DNA of 64,000 nucleotides from Paraphaeosphaeria minitans (lineage: Eukaryota; Ascomycota; Dothideomycetes; Pleosporales; Didymosphaeriaceae): the NCBI GenBank assembly GCA_015832175.1, contig WJXW01000003.1, forward strand, positions 4,030,001 to 4,094,000. The letters are read 5' to 3'. Numbering within the stretch: the first letter of the stretch is position 1; each line of letters starts with the position of its first letter. Both the position numbers and the translations under genes were made by a program. Positions 12,987 to 24,148 of this stretch are shown here, piece after piece. Under the pieces are notes generated by a model that saw only the letters and a program-made list of their open reading frames with translations, searched no databases and had not been told where the DNA came from.

Positions 12987-13821
12987 ATAGTTAATTTATT
13001 AAATTAGTTACTATTATTAGTTCTTTATTATATTAGGCTTAATACTTAATATAACGGGTTTAATACTTAATAAGCTAAATTACTAAAGATAATACTTTTA
13101 TAAATTTATAAAAAGTAGAAGTTAAGCTTCTCCTACTAAACTTATATATCTAGGGTTAGAAGATTAGATCTAAAGAACCTAATAGACCTAAAGTTAAAAT
13201 ATATAAAATAAGAATATCTACTAGAGTATAGCCTATAATATATCTTTCTAGCCCCTATTAGACAGCGTCTAACTTAGTAGTAGTTAGTTAATCTAGTTAA
13301 GTATTACTATTAGTTTCTTATTATTATTAGGTAGGAGGAGGACTACTAAGTACTTAAATAAAGGGTATTAGTGTTGGTTTGGCTTAATCTGTAATTAAGC
13401 ATTTAAGGGTTAATAGTATACTATCGTGTAAAGGGTAAGAAGTAGGTTTAATTAATTACGTCTAGTCTATCGTATAAAGGGGCACTAAGGACCTTATAAA
13501 GTCTCTACCTCTTAGCGCTAACCTAAGCAGGGGGTCCTTATACGGGTCCTTATAGGTAGGTAGGGCCTTATAAAGTTTCTGCCTCTTAGCGCTAACCTAA
13601 GTAGTGGGTCCTTATATAGGTCCCTATAGGTAGGTAGGCCCCTATTTCACTTAGTGCTATTTGTATAATAAACTATATAGACACTAGTAACTTTTCATTT
13701 ATATAATAGCTTATATCTATTATACACTTTTCTTTTCCTATCCTTCTTTATCTATATAGTTGGCCTTCCCCTATTAGAATAGGTTGTGAGGTAGGTGTAG
13801 TGTTACTATATAGTAGAGGTC
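12987..13821. other. AT-rich non-coding stretch
   Basis: No protein relic recognised. It contains the 75-bp tandem duplication at 13,491-13,640 and simple TA-rich sequence. Confidence 0.4.
13491..13640. repeat. Tandem duplication, two copies of about 75 bp
   Basis: Two adjacent copies begin CCTTATAAAG at 13,491 and 13,566. Each contains CTCTTAGCGCTAACCTAAG and ends in GGTAGGTAGG. Most differences between the copies are transitions, as RIP produces. Confidence 0.65.
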
Positions 13822-14233
13822 TGTTAAATCCAAGAGGGTAGCTAGTCCTAAAGGGTTAAGGTTAGTTCTTAGGTAGGAGTACTTACAGAAGGTGAAAAGT
13901 CTTATTAATATAATAGTATCTTACAAAGTATAACAAGTTAACAATTTAGTCTGCTAGAATCCAAACAATAGATTAATAAACAGGTTAAACATAAGTATAG
14001 AGGTCTATCCTTATATTCCTATATAATAGGGCTGCTCTATTGCTTAGTGTTACTAAGTAACTAAGTATATTATGTAACCTACTCTACTACTTAGTGCCAC
14101 TAAGTAACTAAGCATATTACGTAACTTAATCTAAGTTACTTAGCGTCTCTTTTATTATGTTTATAACCCTATTACTGTCCTATCACACCTTTATAAGCGC
14201 CTAAGTTCCTATATTATTATCTAGTACATAATA
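13822..14233 (-). repeat. Second LTR copy of the A/B family (412 bp)
   Basis: Aligns along its whole length with 3929-4339 in the same orientation. It starts TGTTAAATCC; the terminal CA has become TA. No gag of the A/B family follows on its low-coordinate side, so it behaves as a solo or orphan LTR. Confidence 0.7.
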
Positions 14234-14270
14234 TTATCCCCTCTCTTTCTATTCTTTGTCCTAAAGAATT

Positions 14271-14760
14271 ATGCCTACTAACTGTAACTCTATAAAGCGT
14301 TATTACAACCTTATCTTTACTATTAAAAACTACAAATTAGTTATAGTATTAAAGTGCTCCTTCTATAAGTCGCACTCCTATGTTTATAAAGTCTATATTA
14401 GCTTAGAGAAGTGTAGTAAGTGTTAAAAATAAGGCTTAAAGTGTAACGTAGCTATTACTAGGAATAAGTTCTTACAGTTAAATACTAAGAAGAAGAAGTT
14501 AGAGGCGCAAATGTTAGAAGCGTAAAAAGAATAGAATATAGTATTTAAGGCCCTACGCGTAGCGTGCACAAAAGAGAATTAGTTAGTAAAATAGTTAGCG
14601 CAGAATAAGAAGCATACTAGTAAGGTTATTATAGTAGAAAGTGCTGCTCTAGCAGAGCTAGAGTTAGAGGAGAATCTAGCTTATTCTACTTAGCCTACTA
14701 GTCTGGCTAAATTTAGTATGTCTATATAGTTAGCGATAGACAACCTATCTCCTAAGTTCT
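14271..14760 (+). pseudogene. RIP-stopped ORF relic with Cys-rich N-terminus
   Basis: Opens with ATG (MPTNCNSIKRYY) right after the LTR. It carries a Cys/His-rich stretch (LKCSFYKSHSYVYK...LEKCSKC) followed by a Lys/Glu/Gln-rich helical segment. All internal stops are TAA/TAG at likely Gln positions. It may be a small repeat-encoded zinc-finger protein. No family is recognised. Confidence 0.4.
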
Positions 14761-14789
14761 AGAATAATTCTTTAGCATTACTGTCTTAA

Positions 14790-15330
14790 GTAAGTCTATT
14801 AATAGAATTCTTTAATCTTTTATTAATAGTTTCCTAGGTAGTTCTCTAGTTCCTAAGTGTTTTTGCTGTGTGGGTAACCTTTCTACTTAACAAGATACGC
14901 GTTACTATACTAATTATATTCTAGAATTCTTTTAACCTTAAATTTATTTTCTTCCTTAGTTCTGTAGTAGAAGGCGGTTCTAACTAGTGTATTAGGGTCT
15001 ACTAGTTCTAGTAGTGATACGTGGAATACTAGATATATCTTTACATCTAGTAGTAGTTCTAACTTATAGTTTACTAGTAATATTTACTTAGAAATGTAAA
15101 ATAGTCTAATCTTAATATAATCTAGTTTCTTATATTTTTTCTTTTAAGTTCAAAGGTTCTTTATAAGTAAATATGCTTTATCCCCCTTCTTTAGCTAAGG
15201 TACTATTTTTTGTTTTTAGTTTTAGTATAAAATTAATTACTACTAAGCTTTCTTAAGATTCTCTTAGAGTTATTAGTGTATTTTCTTTATATTTTCTACT
15301 ATATTTATAGCTTCTTTTGCTTTAATTATA
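14790..15330 (-). mobile_element. Inverted 3' fragment of an A/B-family element (integrase tail and chromodomain)
   Basis: The reverse complement matches about 6435-6966 of element B, including the chromodomain. It starts and ends abruptly against unrelated sequence on both sides, so it is a truncated copy between the orphan LTR and element D. Confidence 0.7.
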
Positions 15331-15334
15331 ATGG

Positions 15335-18300
15335 GCTGGGGCATAGCCCTAGCCTTTAGAAGGATCTTAAGGAAAGGAACCGCCCTAAAGAAGTAGACCT
15401 ACTAAGGAAAACTCTTCTTATAAGTTGCACACCCCCCTATAGAGACTTAATACCTAGAATTTATTCTTTATATTTTAGCACTTATAGTTCTGTTTATTCT
15501 CTAAAGCTAGCCTATAACATTAAATTCTAGGTCTTCTAGAAAAGAGTCGTTTAAAGGAACAGAGAAACGTAATAGAGTCTAGAATAACCTACTAATAGAT
15601 GCCTCTAATATCGCTAAGTTAGTAGAACAACTACAGAACTTAATTACTACTAGAGACAAAGACCACTCTACTATACAAACACTATAACTCTAGAATAAAG
15701 AGCTACGTAAGCTTTTTATACGCTAATAGGCCTACACTAGCACTACCCTAGGCCTATCCACCTCTACTATAGGGGGCAGATCCCTATTTACTAGTATAGA
15801 CTAGCTAATTCTATAGCGTAAACCGCTCTTAAGCCTAACTAAGTTTAGGGGCTTAAAGACACAGTTTAGGGCCTAAAAGGTTATAATAGATTATAAGCTC
15901 TAGGCTAATAAGTAGTTTATTAGCTCCCCCTAAAAGGAATAGGCGCTAATATAGGACTACTTAGACAATAGTTCTTAAGACACAGTAGTAGCTTTCTACT
16001 AAACTAGGGGGGTAGACAGCTAGTTTAACCTATAGACATTTATATAGTATCTTACCTTTGTGTACGCTAATAAACACGCCTAGTAAAAGGCTAAAGCATG
16101 CCTTAATATAATTAGGTAGGGCCTTAGGGAGAGTTTCTCTAACTTTTACATCCGCTTTAAACAGACCTTAGTAGAAGTAGGCGGCGGCTAGTAAGGTAAC
16201 ACTAAGAAACTACGTAAGTTACGCTATATAATCTAGCGTAACATCTATATAGTTACCCTTAACTGCGACATTCCTAAAGGGGACTATAACGCAGCTATTG
16301 CTAGGTTTTTATAGATTACAGTAAACTTTAAAATAGAGGCCCTAGAAAACAAGCTTACTACTTAAGCTACCTTCTATAAGGGTAGCTAGTCCCCTCCTAA
16401 GGATAGTAATAGTAATATCTATATAACTCCTATAGCAGCTTTAACCTTAATCTAGCCCTAAGCTAGTAGAGAGGCAGGTAAGTAGCGCCTAAACTAGATA
16501 CTTAAATATATCTTCTAGCAACACTAGGACGTAAGCATATACACTTACTATAGTAAGCCTAACTATATAGCTAGAGCCTACCTTAATATAGTTTTACTCT
16601 AGGCTATTACAACCTAATCTTAGCACAATAAAATAAGTATTTAGTTAAGAAAAAAATAGCCCCTAGTTTAGCGCTAATATAGGGGCTAAGCGTGATAGCA
16701 TTAATAGAGGTATAATTAGAGTAAGCTGCGATAGTTAGAGTAACTAGAGCTAGGGTAGGTATAAATAGGCCTATTCCTACCCTCTACGTCTTCCTTAACA
16801 GCATATAGTATATAGAGGCCCTAATTAATATAGGGTGTAAATGCTTTGCAGTAATTAGCCCTAAACTAGTAAATTTACTTTTACTATAGCGTATTACAAT
16901 CCTAGTCTAGAAGCTAAAATAGGCTACTAGGTTATTACTATAGACCCTTATTACAGAGATAGTAGTAGTGCCTTATAATATATCTAGATAGTAATAGACC
17001 CTTTACGCTTATGTAATCCCTAACCTCTACTAGAATATAATTCTAGGGGCCCCTTAGCTAGCTAAGTCTAGAGTAGTAGTAGATATCTATAGTAGTAAAA
17101 TTATAATTAGCGTGGCTAGAGGTCTTATTACTCTTAACACCTAGATAGTAAAGAGGCGGGGCCTTCTCGCCACACTAGTAGATAAGGAGGACAACACGAC
17201 ACCCTTTAATACTCTAAATAAAGACTAGGAAGGGGTATTTCTAACTTCGCTCTAGGATATTACCTAGATACTTATAATAACGCTTCCTTATATAGTAGAA
17301 CTCCTACCCCCCTATAACGTAGCGGGGCTAGGCTTTACTAAAGATAGTAGGACTCTCCCCCTAGAACTAGTAGAGTACGCTGCTATTTTTAATAAGACTA
17401 AGGTATCTAGCCTCTTACTACACTAGGGCATGTTAGACTACTATATTTACCTAAAGTAGATCCTAAGCGGCTCCCTTCTAAAACTACTTTAGGGCCTACT
17501 ATATAGCATGTCTAGAGATTAGCTAGCGGAACTCTAGCGCCAACTTATAGAACTTATAAATAAGGGCTAGATATAAGCTAGCTTCTTCTTAGTAGGTGCT
17601 CTAGTCCTTCTAGCCCTAAAGCCTAAGGGGAAATAGCGCCTATACATTAACTATTAGGAGATTAATATAATCTCTAAGCTAGATTAGTACTCTTTTCTAT
17701 TTATTAAAAAAATACTACGCACTCTCTCCTAGGCTACTTAGTTTATAAAAGTAAATATCTACGCTACCTTCTATAAGCTATAAGTTATAGAAAAGGAAGA
17801 ATACTATACTACGTTTTATACCTAGTTTAGCCTCTTTAAGTGGTTAGTAGTCCTATTTAGACTAACTAGGGCACCTACTATATTCTAGCGCTATATTAAT
17901 AGCGCTCTAAAGGATACCCTAGGCGATATATGTACAGCTTACCTAGATAATGTCCTTATCTATATAATAGGGCCCCTACACTAACACTAGGACTATGTAT
18001 AATAAGTGCTAGGACTCCTATAGGAAGCTAGACTATATATAGACCTAGGGAAATGCAAATTCGCGATAATAGAGGTTAGGTATCTAGAGTATCTTATTAT
18101 AATAGGCAAGACTATTTGCCCTAATCTAGTAAAGATATAAGTAATTAATTAATAGGACGCCCCCTCTATAGTGTGTATAGTCTACTACTTTATTAGCTTT
18201 ACTAACTTCTATTGCAACTTTCTCCCCTAATTCTCTAAGTAGGCCGTACCTCTATATACTTTTACTAAGAAAGGGGTCCCGTTTTAATAGGGCCCTAGGG

Positions 18301-19432
18301 AATAAGAGGCCTTCTAGGCCCTAAAGGACATATTTATATAGGGCCCTATCCTGGCGCTCTAGAACCTAGAGCGTAATACGCTAGTAGAGGCAGACTACTT
18401 AGGCAGCGCTACTAGGGCCTACCTCTTCTAACGTATTAAGGGGATCTAGCACCTTATAGCCTACTACTCTATAGCCCTAACACTAGCCTAGCGGAACTAC
18501 ACTATTTATAATAAAAAGCTACTTACGATTATATAGGCCCTTTAGGCATAAAGACTAGAGTTAATAAAAGTAGCGCGCCCCTTTAAAATTCTAATAGACT
18601 ATAAGAACCTTAAATACTTTACAAAGATCTAAGAATTAAGTAAGCGCTAGCACTAGTAGTTAGAGTTACTCTCTACCTTTTACTTCTACCTTTACTACTA
18701 GCCTAGATCCTAGATAGCTAGACTAAACGCACTAAGCTGGCGTAAGTAGAATATAGCCTAGTAGATAAAGATAAACGCCCTACTAATAGTGCCTAGGACT
18801 ATATAGGCTACCCTAGTATAGATATAATCTTTAACAGCGCTAGTAAGGGCTTAGATCTTTACTAACACGCATTTATAGGCACTCTAAAACGCGGCTATAG
18901 TAAAGTTCCCCCTCTACTATATTAGGCTTAAGGCGGTGTGCTATAGCAACTATATATTCCCTATAGTAGCCGCTACCTCCTAATAAATTAGAGACTATAT
19001 AATTAGTATATATAGGTCCCTCTTATAGCGTAGAGTCCTTTAGGTCCTAGCTTAGGAACCTTTTACTACCACTATTATACAGCGCGCACATAAGTCTCTA
19101 GTTATAGGCTATTCTAGAAAGAACTCTACGTTTAAGATTATCTACTAGGACTACTATTAGAATAATATATCTAAAAACGTCACCTAATTTGTGTGTAATT
19201 GCCACTGCGCAGGAGCGTATATAGACTAGTAGAAATAGTAAAGTCTCCTATAGCCACTCCTAATTACAGACTAGTACTAGGCGCAACTTTTAATAGATTT
19301 TATAGTAGACCTTCCTTAGGCCTCTACAGCAGTACTGCGATACCTGCTTATAATTACTAATAGGCTGTTAAAGTATATACAACTAGAAGCTATAACTTTT
19401 ATAATAGCAGAGCACTATATAGCTCTTTAGAG
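15335..19432 (+). mobile_element. RIP-decayed Ty3/Gypsy element D, gag-pol, truncated in integrase
   Basis: Less AT-rich than A-C and of a different Gypsy family. Gag is at about 15,830-16,200 (SLTKFRGLKTQFRA, LRESFSNFYIRFKQTL). A degenerate CCHC knuckle lies near 16,540 (YYSKPNYIARA) and an aspartic-protease relic near 16,820 (ALINIGCKCFAVIS). RT runs 17,500-18,000 (VLFRLTRAPTIF, AYLDNVLIYI) and RNase H 18,250-18,780. The integrase HHCC region begins near 19,080 (AHKSLVIGYSRKNSTFK, CNCHCAGAY), followed by QLLIDFIVDLP. The sequence stops inside the integrase core at about 19,432, where GC-rich genic DNA begins. Stops are TAA/TAG at Gln positions. Confidence 0.8.
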
Positions 19433-21909
19433 CCATACCCCGTCAGCACGAAAGCAGCCCAGTACCTTTCCTCTCTCAGCTCCATGACTTTCTGCTCTTT
19501 CAACTCCTCGATATGATCCATCGGTTCGAGCACAAACTCATCGGCATCCTCATGAAGAAAATGCTGCTGCACCTCGTCGATGATGTCCAGCAAGTCGCCT
19601 TCCGTAAGGTAGCGCATCCGCATTTGCGCCGCGAAGAGGGCGTCTGCGGGCGGCGATGACTTTCTCAGCTCTTCGTAAAACATAACCATGAGCAGAAATG
19701 TAGCGGCGTCGTTGACAGGCCAGAGGCTGCCTATGAAGGCGCCGGTGCCGGTGGCTAGCAGCGTATGGGCGAAGCCGATGGCACTACCGGAGTCGTAAGC
19801 TTTGGATATTCCTGCAGCAATATTAGCATCGATCGGTAAATCGTTGGGTACTTAACACACCTGAAAGACACGAACTAAATACCACTAGATTGGCCCTGAT
19901 CGAGAGCTCACGCCAGTCAGACATGGTAAGTGGTTCATCAAAGAGCTGAATAGAAGATTTCGACGGAAACCTCGGGTCGAATGTGCTATGAGCACATAAG
20001 TGTAAGATGTGAGCTCCCTTCGTTTCTTCCTTGAAATCTTCACGGTCTTTTCCGTCCGCGATGAAAGGGGACATGCTTTTATGGTGTCCTCGAGCAATAG
20101 CCAGCGCTTCCATCCTTGAGTACGGAATGTCTCGAACCGACTGTAAGTTTTTCTCTTTCTTTTTGCGGTCTATTGGTGCATTGCTGACAACTGATATCTT
20201 TGGATGACGTTTTTCTGCGGAAGCTGCTTGAGTTTGTAGACGGCTCCAGATATTGAGACTGGGTACTACAGTGATAGGCAAATCGAAGAAGATGGACCAA
20301 GGTACGTTGGCCAGGTCTCCCGATGGTACAATTATCAGCTTCTTCATTCCTTCCAGATGTGGTTTGACGGGGCCAGCTACCGAATCGTACAGAAGGTTAC
20401 TCAATCTCTCTTGGCACAATGCAGACGTATTGCGTTGAGGAGCAGACGGTCGGTCCGTGGATCGACATGTTGTGCTGGTGGAGGAAGGGCACGTTCTGGT
20501 GGACCCGGGTCTCGCTTGCGCGAACTCCATCGACTTGCGGAGGTCTTCGATGCTCTTCTGGATAGCGATAGCATCGGTTTGCTTCCACTCCGCGACTCGA
20601 ATACCGTCGGACGCGGCTACGATTGTCATGATACCACATGGTGAGGTTGAAGCCAATGCGTATTCCACGACAATTGTGTCTTGCGGGATACTTCCTCTCA
20701 GTTTCCCAACGTCGCCTAGCAACACGTCCCCAAGATTAGGATTCCCTGTTCGAGCGAAGAGAAAGGCTTTGCGCCAGCGCATCTGGATCTTCCATTTCAC
20801 GAGAAGGACCTCGTCGATCTCGGCTGTGGAGATAGCTGAAGAAGGCGAGTCTGTTACGGAGCTAGTCGAGGATTGCATTGGTTCTGAGACTTGAAGGGAC
20901 AGACGTGTTCCATTCTGCGGGTGCACATGTTAGCTCAAATTTTACTGTGTGTATTGGTCCCTTCGTAAAGAGACTTCATTCAGACGTCCGCGCGTCTGAC
21001 CAGGTATTCGACGTATGTGACGAAAATAAAGTAACGCACCTTCGACCCAAGACTAGATCTTGACAGGAAATCACTTGACACTTCGCTGGACAGACCATGC
21101 GTTGTTGGATGTTGTACGACTGACCCTGGAGATTCGCGTAGGTGTATAGTCTCTGTGGCGATCGCTGGCAAGGGAGAATTAGTGGTGGTTGGCTGTACGG
21201 ACGCATGAGACATAGCAGTCCTCATTGATCTCATCGCTGCGTCGACGACAAGACTCATGTCGTTCTTCACAGCCTTGTTGAGGAGCCAACGCTCCTTGTA
21301 GGTCACGGTAGACCCGTAGCTGATAGAGTGGAGTAAAGAGCGGCACCTTCCTTGTTCCAGGTAATGAAGCGCCTGATGGTCCCAGTCTAGCGAAGATAAC
21401 ACAGATCCATTACATTTAAAGTGAGGTGGAGAGATCGTTTGGCCATTGCGGTCTACTGGAGGGTTTCTCGAGAACCTTGTGCAAACTCGAGCAGCGGAAA
21501 AGAACACATTGGCCCAGTCCGAACGATCGAACAGCGAGATGCGGGCACCATAGACGTCGCTGATCCGCTCATATAGCTCCTTTGCGTTGCAGCCCTCGTT
21601 GTAAATTCTGAGAGCCTCGGAAAGGTGGTGCTGTCTCTTTCTAGGATTCGGTTCAGCTTCCGCGTCATCCTCTTTCTTCTTACCCTCTTTGAGGATAGTT
21701 GCGACTTTTATGTCTCCGTCAGTTGGCGAAAATACTACTGGGAAATAGCTTGAACCATCCTTTTCGTAAGAATTTGTGAGTTTTCTCTTGAGTGATGGGC
21801 TTGTTACGATCTCATGCAAAGACAAACGATGATTCGTGCATTGCGACGGTGAAGAGTCTCCTAGGTGTACGCCCCCCGAAACGAGCTTGGCTGGGCGGCG
21901 TTTGGTCAT
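19399..21909 (-). CDS. CHAT-domain (caspase-like) protein, C-terminus running into transposon
   Basis: Exons 21040-21909, 19861-20914 and 19399-19811 (introns of 125 and 49 bp, the second with a tgctaat branch site) join in frame to about 778 residues. The C-terminal half is a CHAT domain: VPSGDLANVPWS, the likely catalytic His in HILHLCAHS, the likely catalytic Cys in VVFSSCLSG, then GFAHTLLATGTGAFIGSLW and a closing YWAAFVLTGYG. Upstream, ALHYLEQGRCRSLLHS resembles the repeat region before CHAT in fungal TPR-CHAT proteins. A full TPR array is not visible, and the ATG at 21909 is only the first Met of the open frame, so the N-terminus may be missing or lie in further exons. The last residues and stop come from transposon DNA beyond 19,433. 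CHAT proteins are cysteine proteases or protease-like scaffolds. It is divergent from the gene at 22787. Confidence 0.75.
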
Positions 21910-22786
21910 CCCGGCATTTGATCCATACAAAGGACACAGCACCAATACTTCTTTTGACTTTTGAAATTATTGGCAGCTAGGCGTATCCAGTAACAAGGCG
22001 TACTCCGGTGATGTGCGAGGCGCTGAAAGGTGTCGTAGGATGATTTTGCGATGTAGTAACTGCAGGCTGAACTGGGTGTTCGCTGTAGGTACAACAGCCT
22101 CCCGGTTCGGGTGGCAAGGCTGAGAACGCAGATGTCCTCAGGAGCAATCTTATTTTGTGAGCTGAAGGATTGCAATCGGAAACAGCCGAAAGGTAGAGTA
22201 TATAGTACTAGGAAATCGCCATTTCGAGTTCAGTGTTCCTAAAGAGCGGCTCTTCTCGTCCTATTTCGGTGCCTTTGGCTTTCGTTTGGGGTGGCTTGGG
22301 CAGCACAAATGACAGGGTGCCTGTCCCAGATACGAACATCCCAATGCGAAGGCGGCGGCAGGAAGCCCCCACGACTCACCAGACACCCAACTTTGCTTTA
22401 TTTCGGCACGCTGCACTTCTCTATCGTGATGAATTTTGCTAATATCATGATCGCATGGCCAATAGCCTCGCAATCACAGCGATTAGAGGGGTACAAGGCT
22501 GTCAAAAAGAACGATTAATGAGTCGCAAGGCTGGCAGCTGAAAAACCCCTGTATTTGGACCCATGATGGCTGCATTGTTGCCGCCTATTCTCGGTGGCGA
22601 AGTTTTTCTCTTCGTGACACCACGATATGGCTGTGATGCACAGCCTCTGGGGGCGCACGCTCGCATATAACCTTCCTTTTGCATCCAATGTCGTCTGTCT
22701 CGCTCAATATCAGTAGGTTTCTTTAGAAGCAATACCCTGGGTTTTTCGTTTCCCATCAGTATTAACTTGCTGCGTTCGAAATCAAG
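21910..22786. promoter_or_regulatory. Shared divergent intergenic region, CHAT gene and 22787 gene
   Basis: About 880 bases between two divergent starts. The first 270 bases keep a minus-strand open frame that could hold a missed first CHAT exon, but it has no ATG. No clear TATA box or operator is seen. Confidence 0.4.
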
Positions 22787-23915
22787 ATGGCCCTCGGCGG
22801 ACAACAGAAGCGGAGGTTTTTACCGTATGAGACACCTGTGCTGCCCGAAGATCTCCGACTCGGCAGCTTGTATTTGAATCCCTTGGAGCCAGTGGATGGA
22901 TTAGCACGGGACCGATTCGAGTATCGCGAAGAGTAAGTCCTTTACCAGACGCAATAGGTATTATTAGATCCCGTCTTCTAACGGTGCCAGCCTCGTCGAA
23001 CAATCCGAATATGATACCCACATCAGCAACTTCACCCGCAGAGAAGTTGTCGTAAAGGGCTACGCACACCAGTTCCAGCGCTCCCACATGAGTTCTGCAG
23101 GACTAAGCTTCACCAGCTTTCTGGGGCTAGGCTCCAAGCGCGAAAATTCAGTTCAAATCACACTCACCGGTACATCAGGCCGGCGTGTGCGAATTAGGAA
23201 TCCTGAAGCGTTTCTCGAAGAAGTAATCAAGCAACCTGGCTTGGATGAATGGCTACGTATGCATGCAACAGCGAAATATAAGAGCAGGTATTCAGCGAGT
23301 ACGTGGACGGCTCCCGAGTTATGGCTCGTCACTGGGCTCCAGTATGTTAGCGGAGGCCAGTATCACTTTGAAGACAACGCGACGAAAGAGCTCTCTGCGC
23401 ACGGTGGCGTGGATCTTGGTGCTGCAGCTGGAGGCCCTGCAGGCGTAGCAAGGATCCAAGCAGAAGCTCGCCACAAAGGGGCGAATGGGGCACAAAATGG
23501 GGCTGTTCAGGAAGACGAGTGTGTCTGGGCGGCACAGTTCATGCCTGTCAAGATTGAATTTGGTCCACAAGCCCCGGACACGAAGTTGAGTGGACATGGT
23601 TGGTTTCCCAAGACGATCAAGACCATCTATCTAGAGGATATCAAGGATTTGGAGTTCCAAGGGGTGAGAGCGAGCGATAATCCGGTAAGTGAGGAGACGC
23701 CCGAGCTTGTGGCACGAATCGCGACTGCGCAGGGGGACCGCGATCTTGGCGTGAGCGAGGAGGAAGATAGTGAAGGTGAGGAAGTTGAGGAGTTCGTCAT
23801 TGATGATGGAACCTATGTGCAATCCCTCCAGAACGCAAATTTTGAGATGCACAACAAATACACAACTTATCTGACGAAAAGGGCTGGCCAGAGGATACGA
23901 CATACCGCAAATTAG
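22787..23915 (+). CDS. Unknown protein, candidate gasdermin-like pore-forming protein
   Basis: ATG at 22787 (MALGGQQKRRFLPYE); exons 22787-22932 and 22991-23915 (58-bp intron, GTAAGT...CCAG) give 356 residues. There is no signal peptide or membrane helix. Seen: a middle segment with PELWLVTGLQYVSGG, a Gly/Ala-rich stretch that could form amphipathic hairpins (VDLGAAAGGPAGVARIQAEA), then an acidic linker (VSEEEDSEGEEVEEF) and a short tail. Fungal and animal gasdermin N-domains carry a comparable 'LY(I/V)VTG/E' strand, and fungal gasdermin-like genes are known to sit beside protease genes, including CHAT proteins, that cleave off the C-terminus (HET-Q1/HET-Q2 type). Calling this gasdermin-like is an inference from one motif, size and neighbourhood. 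The gene structure itself is well supported. Confidence 0.45.
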
Positions 23916-24148
23916 ATGGTATTAGAAAGACCGAATCTGGACAGCATTTCGGTGGTTCATGGAAAGGAAACAGGCGGACCAATTAATCCGTGTCGAATAT
24001 AATTTTAGTGGCGATAGAGTAGAGCGCGATCATTCTGAATATTCGTAAATGCCATGGTTGAACACGTTGAACAGTAACTGAAATTGCTCGTATCATTACC
24101 TTCGAAGCACTCCACACACCTCTCCACACACTGTACTAAGATTTGTCA

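Noticed and set aside
20357..20894. Plus-strand frames of up to 145 codons opposite the CHAT gene
   Set aside because: The minus-strand frame carries the catalytic motifs and consistent introns; these are its shadows.
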